The notes below the pieces were generated by a model. It saw only the letters and a program-made list of their open reading frames with translations. It had not been told where the DNA came from and ran no database searches. Source: Sphingobium psychrophilum (lineage in GTDB: Bacteria > Pseudomonadota > Alphaproteobacteria > Sphingomonadales > Sphingomonadaceae). Taken from it: a stretch of DNA of 64,000 nt. Shown piece after piece: positions 8,939-17,409 of the stretch (the first letter of the stretch is position 1; each line of letters begins with the position of its first letter). The stretch spans positions 53,526 to 117,525 of the forward strand of contig NZ_JABBFV010000015.1 of NCBI RefSeq assembly GCF_012927105.1, read 5' to 3'. The position numbers and the translations under genes were made by a program.

Positions 8939-10117
8939 ATGAGCGATATCATCGACGCGCCACCGATTGACAGGATCGACATCTGGAATCGCGACGACAT
9001 GGAGCCGCGCATTCGGGAGATATTGGACCGGACCGTGCGGGACCGGGTGAAAGGCCCCTATGCAGCGAAGACCGACGAAGAGGTCATCGCCATGCTGACC
9101 CGCTATTTTGCCGCCGAAGGACTGGCGGATGTGGCCATATCCGATGTGTCACGCATGGCCGGCGGCGCGTCGAAGGAACAGTTCGCCTTTCTGCTGCGGC
9201 ACGGCGCGGATCAACGGGGCGAGCGGCTGGTGCTGCGCATGGACCCGCTGGAAGCCATTTCGCAAACCTGCCGCGGGCGTGAGGCGCAGGTGCACCGTGC
9301 CTTCGCCGACATATTGCCGGTGGCGTCGGTGCGCAGCATCGATGCAGATGGCGACATCATCGGCCAGCCAGCGATCATCCTGGGCTTCGTCCAGGGCGTC
9401 ACAGAACCCAGCCAGGGCAGCGGCCATGGCGTATCGGGGATTGGCACGCGCTATGACGACTGGGCGGACAAGCTGGCCCCGCAGTTCATTGATGCACTGG
9501 CAAAGGTGCATCGGTTCGACTGGCGCACCGCAGATCTCTCCTATTTCGCGGCGCCCGATCCGGGTACGCGGCAGGCGGCGATCTGGCAGGTCAACTGGTG
9601 GTCGCAGGTCTGGTGGGACGGGGTGGTGCAACCTGTCGCGATGGTGACCTATGCCGAACGTTGGCTACGTGAAAATGCGCCGGTCTGCGACGCGCCCGTC
9701 ATGTGCCACAGCGATTTGCGGCTGGGCAATTTCATGTTTGAGGAACCTAGCGGCAAATTTACCGCCGTGCTGGACTGGGAACTTGCGCATATTGGGGACT
9801 TTCACGAAGATATCGCCTGGGCGACCCAACGCCTGTTCGGGACATGGACCGATGACGGCATCTTCCTGGTCTGCGGCCTGATCCCGCGCGACGCATTCCT
9901 CAGTGGCTATGAGGCGGCATCGGGTAACCGGATCGATCCGGCCAAGCTGCGCTATTATGAGGTTCTCAACGCTTATAAATGCGCGGTGATCGACCTGGGC
10001 CAGGCGATGCGCGCTGCGACCGAGAGCAACAATCATCAGGACATCATCCTGACATGGCTTGGTTCGGCGGGGGCCGTGTTCCTCGAACAACTCGTCACGC
10101 TGATCCGGGAGACCTGA
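8939..10117 (+). CDS. APH-fold phosphotransferase (kinase), copy 1
   Basis: 392 aa. Aminoglycoside-phosphotransferase/choline-kinase fold: Brenner motif His257-x-Asp259 with Asn264 (CHSDLRLGNFMFEE) and the metal-binding Asp279 (VLDWELAHIGDFHED). Start chosen at 8939 because this makes it co-linear with, and exactly the same length as, copy 2 at 11598; an ATG at 8927 is possible. Relatives include the kinase domain of ACAD10/11 and LvaA, which phosphorylate hydroxyacyl-CoAs so that the hydroxyl can leave as phosphate. In a CoA-based pathway a similar role is plausible. An antibiotic-resistance role is unlikely from context. Confidence 0.85.
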   Translation: MSDIIDAPPIDRIDIWNRDDMEPRIREILDRTVRDRVKGPYAAKTDEEVIAMLTRYFAAEGLADVAISDVSRMAGGASKEQFAFLLRHGADQRGERLVLRMDPLEAISQTCRGREAQVHRAFADILPVASVRSIDADGDIIGQPAIILGFVQGVTEPSQGSGHGVSGIGTRYDDWADKLAPQFIDALAKVHRFDWRTADLSYFAAPDPGTRQAAIWQVNWWSQVWWDGVVQPVAMVTYAERWLRENAPVCDAPVMCHSDLRLGNFMFEEPSGKFTAVLDWELAHIGDFHEDIAWATQRLFGTWTDDGIFLVCGLIPRDAFLSGYEAASGNRIDPAKLRYYEVLNAYKCAVIDLGQAMRAATESNNHQDIILTWLGSAGAVFLEQLVTLIRET

Positions 10118-10120
10118 ATC

Positions 10121-10639
10121 ATGCTGCCCAATATCGATCTGCGCATCGCGAACATGGTGAAGGCGCTTGAACAGGTCATCCTGCCCGCGTTGCCGCGCGA
10201 CCAGCGTCTGGCGCGCGACCAGGCCATGCTGGTGGCCGGCCATCTGCGCATGCTGGGTGATCAGTGGAAGGCGGCCTTGCGCTACGAGCAGATATCTCTG
10301 GATGCCCTGGCCGGGCTTGCCCTCGACTTGATCCCTGCTGCGCCGGCTGCGCTCGGCCACAGGCTGGCGGAGGCTCTGACGGCGGCGCAGGGATGCGACC
10401 GCGAGAGCGTCACCGCGCTGGAGCAGGCCAATATCGCGCTGGGCCATGCCGTCGATGCGGTGATCCTGGTGGGGGAGGCGCATACGCCGCTGCCGCAGTC
10501 GTCGATCGACGCGATCCTCGATTATGCGCTGCGTCATGCCCGGCGCGAACGGACATGGTTCAAAGCCAATAGCCTTGACCCCGATCAGGGTGAACTGCCC
10601 GATATCGCCGAAATGATCGATGCCGCATCGCACGCATGA
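10121..10639 (+). CDS. Conserved ~170-aa helical protein of the kinase module, copy 1
   Basis: 172 aa, not recognised as any characterised family. Almost entirely alpha-helical in appearance, soluble, no signal peptide and no cysteines clustered for metal. The N-terminus (MLPNIDLRIANMVKALEQV) and a C-terminal RRERTWFKANSLDPDQGELP block are strongly conserved in copy 2 at 12780. It starts 3 bp after the kinase stop, as its paralogue does after the other kinase, so it is probably a partner protein of the kinase. LvaB, a small protein required by the kinase LvaA, is a precedent for such a pair; no sequence homology to it is claimed. Confidence 0.75.
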   Translation: MLPNIDLRIANMVKALEQVILPALPRDQRLARDQAMLVAGHLRMLGDQWKAALRYEQISLDALAGLALDLIPAAPAALGHRLAEALTAAQGCDRESVTALEQANIALGHAVDAVILVGEAHTPLPQSSIDAILDYALRHARRERTWFKANSLDPDQGELPDIAEMIDAASHA

Positions 10640-10656
10640 AAGAGGAGATCTGAGGA

Positions 10657-11586
10657 ATGCCCGACATGACCAAGCAGGTTGCGGACTATCCCGTGAAGAA
10701 CGCCTTTCGACACAAGATGGCGGAGGATGGCCGGGAGTCCGCGACACACCAGTTCGTCCTGCCGCAATATGGCATTGCAGGCTTCTATTATCCCACGGTG
10801 CGCGCCAACGGCCATGCCAAAGGCCGGCTGCACCTGTTCGGGCCAGCGCTCGACGCGCCGATCGAGGAGGAAGTCGAGCAGGTCGTGTCCGACGACATGG
10901 ACTTTGACGACTGGCGTTTTGGCCCACTGCTGATGGCGGTACGCGAGCCGTTCAAGACCATTGATCTGGGCTGGGCGGGCGACCGCGTTCAGTTCGAAGG
11001 ACAGTGGACCGCGATCCATCCGCCCTATGCTTTCAGCATGCATCCTAAGGGCAACCCGCCTTATTATGGCGACGATCGCACCGAACAGCATGGCGTCATC
11101 CGCGGCAATCTGCGTGTGGATGGTAAGGATTATCCACTCAACGACTTCATGATCCGTGATCACAGTTGGGGACCGCGCGTCTGGGGTCTTAACCAGCACT
11201 ATAAATGGTTTCACGCCACCACGAAGAAGGTATCGGTGCACTTTTTCGAAATGATGTCCTTCGGCCAGGTGGAGACACGGGGTTATCTGTTCAAGGACGG
11301 TGTGATGAACCATGTTGCCTCCATCGACTATGCCATCGAATATGACGAAGACATGATGCAGGACCGTTTCCAGGTCACCGTCACTGATATGCAGGGGCGA
11401 TCGGTATTTATCGATTGCAAGGCCTTCGCCAAATATTCCCTCGACCTCGATCCTATCGTGCTGCTGAACGAAGCCGTAGTGACCGCCACCATTGACGGCG
11501 AAGCCGGCACCGGCTGGTGCGAATTTTGCTGGAACCGGGACTATCTCCAATTCGCCAGACCCTATGTCCGGCGCTTCGCATGGTGA
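10657..11586 (+). CDS. Lipocalin/CrtC-like (DUF7064/DUF7065-type) protein, copy 2
   Basis: 309 aa. Same fold type as the protein at 7990 but clearly diverged. It keeps the canonical motif RDHSWGPR (167-174) that copy 1 has lost. Strong ribosome site (GAGGAGATCTGAGG) before the ATG. Acidic, aromatic-rich, cytoplasmic. It begins the second copy of the three-gene module. The motif resembles the conserved core of CrtC-type hydratases and AttH-like proteins, so an enzymatic role on an isoprenoid-like substrate is conceivable but unproven. Confidence 0.7.
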   Translation: MPDMTKQVADYPVKNAFRHKMAEDGRESATHQFVLPQYGIAGFYYPTVRANGHAKGRLHLFGPALDAPIEEEVEQVVSDDMDFDDWRFGPLLMAVREPFKTIDLGWAGDRVQFEGQWTAIHPPYAFSMHPKGNPPYYGDDRTEQHGVIRGNLRVDGKDYPLNDFMIRDHSWGPRVWGLNQHYKWFHATTKKVSVHFFEMMSFGQVETRGYLFKDGVMNHVASIDYAIEYDEDMMQDRFQVTVTDMQGRSVFIDCKAFAKYSLDLDPIVLLNEAVVTATIDGEAGTGWCEFCWNRDYLQFARPYVRRFAW

Positions 11587-11597
11587 AGGATTCCGTG

Positions 11598-12776
11598 ATG
11601 GACGATAGTCCGCTTCTGGCGACCTGCGATGATGTGGACGTGTGGGACCGCTCGGAGATGGAGCCGCGCATCCGCCATGTTCTGGAACGCACGGTACGCC
11701 TGCGCGATACCGGCCCCTACAGGCCCAAGTCGGACGGTCAAGTGACGGACATGCTGACCCGTTTCTTCGTGGCGAAGGGTCTGGAAGACATAGCCATAAC
11801 CGATGTGGAGCGCATGTCCGGCGGCGCTTCGAAGGAGCAGTTCGCCTTCACCCTGGTCCATCGGGCGGATGGCGGGGGCGAGCGGCTGGTGCTGCGCATG
11901 GACCCGCTGGAAGCGATCGCCCAGACATGCCGTGGGCGGGAGGGCGAGATCCAGGCGATCATGGGTGACCATATGCCTGTCGCGCCAGTGCGTTGGTTCG
12001 ATGCCGATGGCGACTTGCTGGGCCAGCCCGCGGTCATATTGGGCTTCGTCAGCGGCGTTACCCAGCCGAGCGACGGAGGCGGGCAGGGCGTGTCGGGTAT
12101 GGGCGGGCAGCTGGGCGCCCTGATCGACCAGCTGGCACCGCAATATATCGACGCGCTCGCCACCACCCATCGCTTCGACTGGGCGCGTGCGCATCTGGAA
12201 TTTTTCGACGCGCCACGCGCGAACAGCAACCAGGCGGCGATCTGGCAGGTCAACTGGTGGTCGCAGGTGTGGTGGGACTGCCTGGTGGAACCGGTGCCGG
12301 TCGTGACGTTGGCCGAACGCTGGTTGCGGGAGAATGCGCCGGTGTGCGACCGGCCGATGCTGGTGCATGGCGACCTGCGCATGGGCAATTTCATGTTTGA
12401 GGAATCGAGCGGGCAATTTACCGCCGTCCTCGACTGGGAACTCGCCCATATCGGCGATTTCCATGAGGATATCGCCTGGACCATGCAGAAGCTGTTCGGG
12501 GCCTGGGGCGCGGACGGCGTCTTCCTGGTCAGCGGGCTGTTGCCGCGCAACGATTTCATCGCGCAATATCAGGCGGCGTCGGGCAATGCGATCGACCCGG
12601 CGAGGCTGCATTATTACGAGGTTCTCAACGCCTATAAATGCGCGGTCATGGATCTGGGCCAGGCGATGCGTGCGTCCGTCGCCAGCAACAATCACCAGGA
12701 AGTCGTTCTGACCTGGCTTGGCTCTGCCGGCGCTGTTTTCCTGAGCCATATCGTCCAACTCATTCGGAAGGGCTGA
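11598..12776 (+). CDS. APH-fold phosphotransferase (kinase), copy 2
   Basis: 392 aa, identical in length to copy 1 and by eye about two-thirds identical, without visible indels. Catalytic residues fall at the same positions: His257, Asp259, Asn264 (VHGDLRMGNFMFEE) and Asp279. Start ATG at 11598 follows GGTGAAGGATTCCGTG; in-frame starts further upstream overlap the preceding gene and align to nothing in copy 1. Both copies look catalytically competent, so the duplication probably gave two substrate specificities or two steps rather than a dead copy. Confidence 0.85.
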   Translation: MDDSPLLATCDDVDVWDRSEMEPRIRHVLERTVRLRDTGPYRPKSDGQVTDMLTRFFVAKGLEDIAITDVERMSGGASKEQFAFTLVHRADGGGERLVLRMDPLEAIAQTCRGREGEIQAIMGDHMPVAPVRWFDADGDLLGQPAVILGFVSGVTQPSDGGGQGVSGMGGQLGALIDQLAPQYIDALATTHRFDWARAHLEFFDAPRANSNQAAIWQVNWWSQVWWDCLVEPVPVVTLAERWLRENAPVCDRPMLVHGDLRMGNFMFEESSGQFTAVLDWELAHIGDFHEDIAWTMQKLFGAWGADGVFLVSGLLPRNDFIAQYQAASGNAIDPARLHYYEVLNAYKCAVMDLGQAMRASVASNNHQEVVLTWLGSAGAVFLSHIVQLIRKG

Positions 12777-12779
12777 CCC

Positions 12780-13286
12780 ATGCTGCCGAGCATCGACCTG
12801 CGCATCGCGAATATCGTCAAGGCGCTGGAGCAGGTGGTCCTGCCCGCCCTGACCGGGCGCGAGCGGCTCGCCAAGGATCAGGTCAATCTGTGCATCGGTC
12901 ATTTGCAGATGATCGCCCAGCAATGGCGATGGGCGGCGGCGTTCGAGGCTGGCTCTTTCCACGCCATGATCGCTCTGGCGGAACAGATGCTGCCCTCGGT
13001 TGATCCAGGCTATGCCGAAGAACTGGCGCAGGCGATCGCATCGGCCAAGGCGGTGGAAGGCCAGGGTTTGGCAGCGGTCGAACATGCCATCGTCGCGTTG
13101 GGCGGCCTGATCGACCGCATCATCCTAGGCGAAGATGGCAAGGTGGCGCTGGCGCCAGCCGTCTGGGAAGCGGTGCTGGACTATGGCGAGAAGCAGGCGT
13201 TGCGCGAACGCACATGGTTTGCGGCCACCGGTCTGGACCCCGATCGGCAGGAACTGCCGAGTATCGCGGCGATGATGACAGCATGA
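12780..13286 (+). CDS. Conserved ~170-aa helical protein of the kinase module, copy 2
   Basis: 168 aa paralogue of the protein at 10121. The first 20 residues differ at only a few positions, and the RERTWFAATGLDPDRQELPSI block near the end is retained; the middle is much more variable. It starts 3 bp after the kinase stop and its own stop overlaps the next ATG (ATGA), so translation is coupled on both sides. Function unknown. Confidence 0.75.
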   Translation: MLPSIDLRIANIVKALEQVVLPALTGRERLAKDQVNLCIGHLQMIAQQWRWAAAFEAGSFHAMIALAEQMLPSVDPGYAEELAQAIASAKAVEGQGLAAVEHAIVALGGLIDRIILGEDGKVALAPAVWEAVLDYGEKQALRERTWFAATGLDPDRQELPSIAAMMTA

Positions 13287-14698
13287 AGCACGAAAATCCC
13301 GTTCTGCCCGAGCATGATCCCGCCGGCGCGCTGGCGCACATGGTCGCGGATACGCGCTACGCGGACCTGCCGGCTGGCGTGATCGATCTCGCCAAGCGGG
13401 CGATCCTCGACACGCTGGCGGTGACGATCGCAGGGTCGGGCTGGGAGATCAGCCCCGCCATCGCCGATCAGGTGGCGGAATGGGGCGGGGCGCCGCAGGC
13501 GACCGTGCTGATCCATGGGCATAGGGTGCCGGCGCCCATGGCGGCTTTCGCCAACGGCGTGATGGCCCGCGCCATCGACATGGGCGACGTGCATGAGACG
13601 GGCGGCCATGTCACCGAATGGAATGTGCCAGCCATGCTATCCGTGCTTGGGATCGCCGATAGGCCGGTCAGCGGCCGCGATTTCCTGACCGCCTATGTCA
13701 CCGGCGCGGAAGTGGGCGTGCGCGCCAGCGCGGCGCTCAATCTGGTGCGTTATCACACGACCTGGGGTATGCCGGGCGAATGGAACGGGCCGCTCTGCGC
13801 CGCCGCATCGGTTGCGCGCATCCTGGGCCTGAACGCCGACGAGATATGGAATGCGATGGGCATGGCCTATACGGTCCATGGTATGTCGGAATATAATAAA
13901 TATTCCGAAGGCACGCAGATGGCCCGCGTGCAGCACAGCTTTGCGGGCGACACGGCGGTCAAGGCGGCGCTGCTGACGCGGCGCGGCGTGACGGCACCGC
14001 GCGGCATATTTCAGGGCGTGCCAAGCGGCATTTTGCGGCATGTCGCCTGGGACGATGTGCGCCCCGAATTGCTGACCGAGGATTTGGGCATCCGCTGGCA
14101 ACTGGCCGAAGGGTTATCGATGAAGCCCTATTCCGCGTGCAAATTCACCCACAGCTTCATCGCCAGCACGGTCGCCATCATGCAGGGCGAAGGGCTGGAC
14201 TGGCGCGACATCGACCGGATCGATTGCATCGGCAGCAACAGCGCGCGCATGACATTCGAGCCGGCGGCGGCGAAATGGAACCCGCGCAGCGTTCCTGAAG
14301 CGATGTTCAGTGCCCCCTATACGATCGCGACGGCGGCGATCACCGGCGGCTTTTTCCTGCAAGATTTGCATATCGACCGGATTATGGACGAGGAACGGCG
14401 CGCAGTGATGCAGCGCGTCCACATCATCGCCGACCCCGATCATGCCGACCAGTTTGAGGGGTTTTCCGTCAAGATCATGCTGACGGACGGACGGCGCTTC
14501 ACCCATGTCACGCCTTATGTGAAGGGCCATAGCCGCAATCCCATGGACTGGGACGATCTGGCCGAGAAGCTGCGTCGCTGCGCGCCCTTCGCCGCCGTCG
14601 CGCTGCCGCAGGGGAAGCTGGACCAGCTGGTCGCGCTGTGCCGCGCCATGGAGGAGGTGGAGGATATGCGTGACGTCCTCACCCTCATGACCGCCTGA
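13283..14698 (+). CDS. MmgE/PrpD family protein
   Basis: 471 aa from the ATG at 13283 that overlaps the previous stop. Belongs to the 2-methylcitrate dehydratase-like fold: the all-helical N-terminal domain carries AKRAILDTLAVTIAG and an ANGVMARAIDMGD region, and the LSMKPYSACKFTHSFI segment near 300 matches the conserved KPYPxC..H stretch. Members include PrpD, cis-aconitate decarboxylase and uncharacterised (de)hydratases of CoA-independent acids. Here it follows the kinase module, which suggests a dehydration or hydration step in the same route. Confidence 0.85.
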   Translation: MKHENPVLPEHDPAGALAHMVADTRYADLPAGVIDLAKRAILDTLAVTIAGSGWEISPAIADQVAEWGGAPQATVLIHGHRVPAPMAAFANGVMARAIDMGDVHETGGHVTEWNVPAMLSVLGIADRPVSGRDFLTAYVTGAEVGVRASAALNLVRYHTTWGMPGEWNGPLCAAASVARILGLNADEIWNAMGMAYTVHGMSEYNKYSEGTQMARVQHSFAGDTAVKAALLTRRGVTAPRGIFQGVPSGILRHVAWDDVRPELLTEDLGIRWQLAEGLSMKPYSACKFTHSFIASTVAIMQGEGLDWRDIDRIDCIGSNSARMTFEPAAAKWNPRSVPEAMFSAPYTIATAAITGGFFLQDLHIDRIMDEERRAVMQRVHIIADPDHADQFEGFSVKIMLTDGRRFTHVTPYVKGHSRNPMDWDDLAEKLRRCAPFAAVALPQGKLDQLVALCRAMEEVEDMRDVLTLMTA

Positions 14699-14730
14699 CA
14701 TTCCGACTTTTTGCAACCTTGGAGAACATC

Positions 14731-15825
14731 ATGAAGGCCGCCATTCTCAACAGCCTCGACGGCACATTCCAGATCGAGGAGATCGACATCGACGCGCCGC
14801 GCGGCCGCGAGGTGCTGGTGGAGGTGAAGGCGTCAGGCCTCTGCCATTCCGACCTGCATTTCGCCGAGCAGGATTTCGGCGTGCCGCTGCCCGCCGTTCT
14901 GGGGCATGAACTGGCGGGCGTCGTCCTGGCGATTGGCCCGGAAGTGCGCGAATTCGTGGTGGGCGACCATGTCGTTGGATCTTTGATCCAGTTTTGCGGC
15001 CATTGTCGCGCCTGCATCGGTGGGCGAACCTATCAATGCACCCATCCTGAAGAGACGCTGCGCGACGATCCTGACCATGCGCATCGCCTGACCCGCAATG
15101 GCGAGGGGGTGGCGCAAGTGTTCGGCACGGGTGCCTTTGCGGAGCGTGCGCTGGTGCATGAAAACCAGCTTGCCAAGGTGCCCAAGGAACTGCCTTTTGC
15201 CCAGGCATCCTTGCTGGGGTGCGGGACGATTACCGGCGCCGGCGCGGCGATCAACACCGCCTCTGTGCGGCCGGGCGACACGGTTGCGGTGATCGGCATT
15301 GGCGGGGTCGGGCTGAACGTGATTTCCGGGGCGCAACTGGCGGGCGCGGCGCGGATCGTCGCGATCGACATGCAGCCGAAGAAAGAGGCGTTGGCGCGCA
15401 AGTTCGGTGCTACCGACTTCATCGACGCATCCGCAGGGGACAGCGTAGCCGCGGTGCAGGCGCTTATCGAGGGTGGCGTCGATCACGCATTCGAGGTGGT
15501 GGGTATCAAGGCGACGTCGGAACAGGCGATCAAGATGGTCCGAAAGGGCGGTGGCGCCTATCTGATCGGGGTACATGCGCCAACCAGTACGATCGACGTC
15601 AATGTCACGGTCGACCTGCTGACCAATCAGGTCGACCTGCGGGGCGTCTATATGGGGTCGTCCAATATCAAGCATGACATCCCGATGTATGCCCGGATGT
15701 ATCTGGAGGGTAAGCTCAATCTGGACGACCTGATTTCGCGCGAGATCAACCTGGCCGACATCAACGACGCTTATAAGGAATTGAAGGGCGGCGCGATCGC
15801 GCGAAGCGTCATCACGTCCTTCTAG
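14731..15825 (+). CDS. Zinc-dependent alcohol dehydrogenase
   Basis: 364 aa from the ATG at 14731, preceded by GGAGA. Medium-chain ADH: catalytic zinc ligands Cys38 (GLCHSDLH) and His59-Glu60 (GHELAG); structural zinc Cys89, Cys92, Cys95, Cys103; Rossmann motif GIGGVGLN for NAD(P). It oxidises an alcohol to an aldehyde or ketone, probably the product of the P450, and feeds the aldehyde dehydrogenase in the same operon. Last gene of the block; its last bases overlap the convergent gene at 15822. Confidence 0.92.
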   Translation: MKAAILNSLDGTFQIEEIDIDAPRGREVLVEVKASGLCHSDLHFAEQDFGVPLPAVLGHELAGVVLAIGPEVREFVVGDHVVGSLIQFCGHCRACIGGRTYQCTHPEETLRDDPDHAHRLTRNGEGVAQVFGTGAFAERALVHENQLAKVPKELPFAQASLLGCGTITGAGAAINTASVRPGDTVAVIGIGGVGLNVISGAQLAGAARIVAIDMQPKKEALARKFGATDFIDASAGDSVAAVQALIEGGVDHAFEVVGIKATSEQAIKMVRKGGGAYLIGVHAPTSTIDVNVTVDLLTNQVDLRGVYMGSSNIKHDIPMYARMYLEGKLNLDDLISREINLADINDAYKELKGGAIARSVITSF

Positions 15826-16436
15826 GGACGTTCGAGCGGGGCGGCGGCGTCATCCTGTTGGCCGGAGCGGGTGGCGACGCCATGTCGGGCGCGGCCCCGT
15901 TCGCTCATCCGATCGATGTCACCCGGCCAGAAGGGCGCATCGAAGCCAGCGATCAGCCGCTCGATGCGCCACACGCCATCTTCCAGCCGATAGTCGGTGC
16001 GGTAGAAGCCGGTCGTTTCCAGCTTCGCCGCCCGGCCGTCCGACGACATCAAAAGCAGATAGCTGAGCGTCGTCGCCTTTTCCCGTGTCTGCCGTTCGAC
16101 GATAGTGTTGAGGATCATGTGGCGGCGCTGGTCATGCTGGTGGGGCCAGAATTCGGTCAGCCAGCGCACCACCCGATCGCGGCCGACAAAAGGCCCGATC
16201 GGAATGCGCCCCAGCACATTGCCTTCCCACACAGCATCCTGAGTGAAACAGTCGGACAGGGCTTCCGTGCGCCGCTCGTCATAGGCCCAGCAATAGCGCG
16301 CGATGCGCTCGCAAATCACTTGCCTATCCCCGGCCCCGTCCGGTCCTTCATCGCCACGCGCCTCGCCCAGTGGGAGCATCCCGGCCTTGTGCGCCCAGCC
16401 GGGCAGGACGAACGCATCGTTCGATGGATCAGTCAT
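15822..16436 (-). CDS. SnoaL/NTF2-like protein
   Basis: 204 aa. The core (ICERIARYCWAYDERRTEALSDCF, then WEGNVLGRIPIGPFVGRDRVV and a WRIERL end) is a SnoaL-like cone-shaped domain, often a small hydratase, isomerase or ring-opening enzyme, or a non-catalytic binder. It carries extra tails of about 35 residues at the N-terminus and 30 at the C-terminus. ATG overlaps the upstream SDR stop (ATGA). Last gene of the leftward operon 22085-15822; activity unknown. Confidence 0.75.
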   Translation of the reverse strand: MTDPSNDAFVLPGWAHKAGMLPLGEARGDEGPDGAGDRQVICERIARYCWAYDERRTEALSDCFTQDAVWEGNVLGRIPIGPFVGRDRVVRWLTEFWPHQHDQRRHMILNTIVERQTREKATTLSYLLLMSSDGRAAKLETTGFYRTDYRLEDGVWRIERLIAGFDAPFWPGDIDRMSERGRARHGVATRSGQQDDAAAPLERP

Positions 16437-17404
16437 GACGCGCCGTTCGCAGCGGAAACGCCGAACAATTTCGGGATGAGGAGAAGTTCGTCCAGCGTGC
16501 TGCGCGGATCAAGCGCCCCGTCGAGCGAGCGGAGGGTATCGACATTGTCGCGCAAATCCTCCGGTCCATGGTCGGGATTGAAATAGCCTTCGCCCACGAC
16601 GAAGCCGACACGGGCGACCTTGCCCGACGATACGCTGAAAATGTCGCCGTTCAGCATGGTGGAGCGATGGGCGAGCCATAGAACGGTCGGCGAAACGATG
16701 GCGGGCGGTCCCATCGGCACCTTGCCCGCGCGAATATCCGCCTGCCAATCGTCGCTGCCGGAATCGGCCCCGCCAAAAAAGGCGTCGCGGTTCATGCGGG
16801 TGACCGCCATGGGCGCGATAGCGTTGACGGCGATGCCGCTGTCGCCGACCTCGTTCGCCAGCGCTTTGGTGAAGCCCGCTACGCCGAGCTTCGCCGCGCC
16901 ATAATGGACGAGCTGCGCATTGCCCGCGAAGCCTGCATTCGACGTGGTGTTGACGATGCGGCCGTGGCGCCGGGCGACGAAATGCGGCCAGACCGCCTTC
17001 GACATCTGGAAGGTGCCGTCCAGCGTCACGGCGATCATCCGCCGCCAGCTGTCGTCGCCGATATGCTCCAGCGTTGCGAAGTCGATGATGCCGGCATTAT
17101 TGACCAATATGCTGACCGTGCCGAAGGCGTCGAGCGCAGTCTGCACCACGGCGGCCGCCCCGTCCGCCGTGGTGACGCTATGACCGTTGGCGACCGCCCG
17201 GCCGCCGGCGGCGACGATTTCGTCCACCACCGACTGCGCGACCTGTGCCGATCCGCCCAGGCCATCAGGTTCGACACCGATGTCGTTGACCACGACCGCC
17301 GCGCCGCGCGCCGCAAACGCCAACGCATGTTCGCGGCCCAGACCCCGGCCGGCGCCAGTGATGATGACGACGTCGTCGTCGAAGCGCATCTGGTTCATCT
17401 TCAT
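16433..17404 (-). CDS. SDR, MFE-2/17beta-HSD4-type hydroxyacyl-CoA dehydrogenase
   Basis: 323 aa from the ATG at 17404; in-frame ATGs at 17398 and 17389 are alternatives. Classical SDR: TGAGRGLGREHA cofactor loop, NNAG, catalytic Ser/Tyr/Lys region with YGAAK. The stretch VVVNDIGVEPDGLGGS is typical of the (3R)-hydroxyacyl-CoA dehydrogenase domain of peroxisomal multifunctional enzyme type 2, and the long C-terminal tail also fits. It probably oxidises 3-hydroxyacyl-CoA to 3-ketoacyl-CoA just before the thiolase encoded 5 bp upstream. Confidence 0.87.
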   Translation of the reverse strand: MKMNQMRFDDDVVIITGAGRGLGREHALAFAARGAAVVVNDIGVEPDGLGGSAQVAQSVVDEIVAAGGRAVANGHSVTTADGAAAVVQTALDAFGTVSILVNNAGIIDFATLEHIGDDSWRRMIAVTLDGTFQMSKAVWPHFVARRHGRIVNTTSNAGFAGNAQLVHYGAAKLGVAGFTKALANEVGDSGIAVNAIAPMAVTRMNRDAFFGGADSGSDDWQADIRAGKVPMGPPAIVSPTVLWLAHRSTMLNGDIFSVSSGKVARVGFVVGEGYFNPDHGPEDLRDNVDTLRSLDGALDPRSTLDELLLIPKLFGVSAANGAS

Positions 17405-17409
17405 ACGCC

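Noticed and set aside
8939..12776. Aminoglycoside resistance genes
   Set aside because: The proteins have the APH fold, but they are duplicated inside a catabolic operon with conserved partners and show no similarity to a specific resistance enzyme beyond the kinase motifs.
7990..13286. Duplication produced by a recent mobile element
   Set aside because: The two module copies are well diverged and no inverted or direct terminal repeats or transposase genes border them, so it looks like an old tandem duplication.
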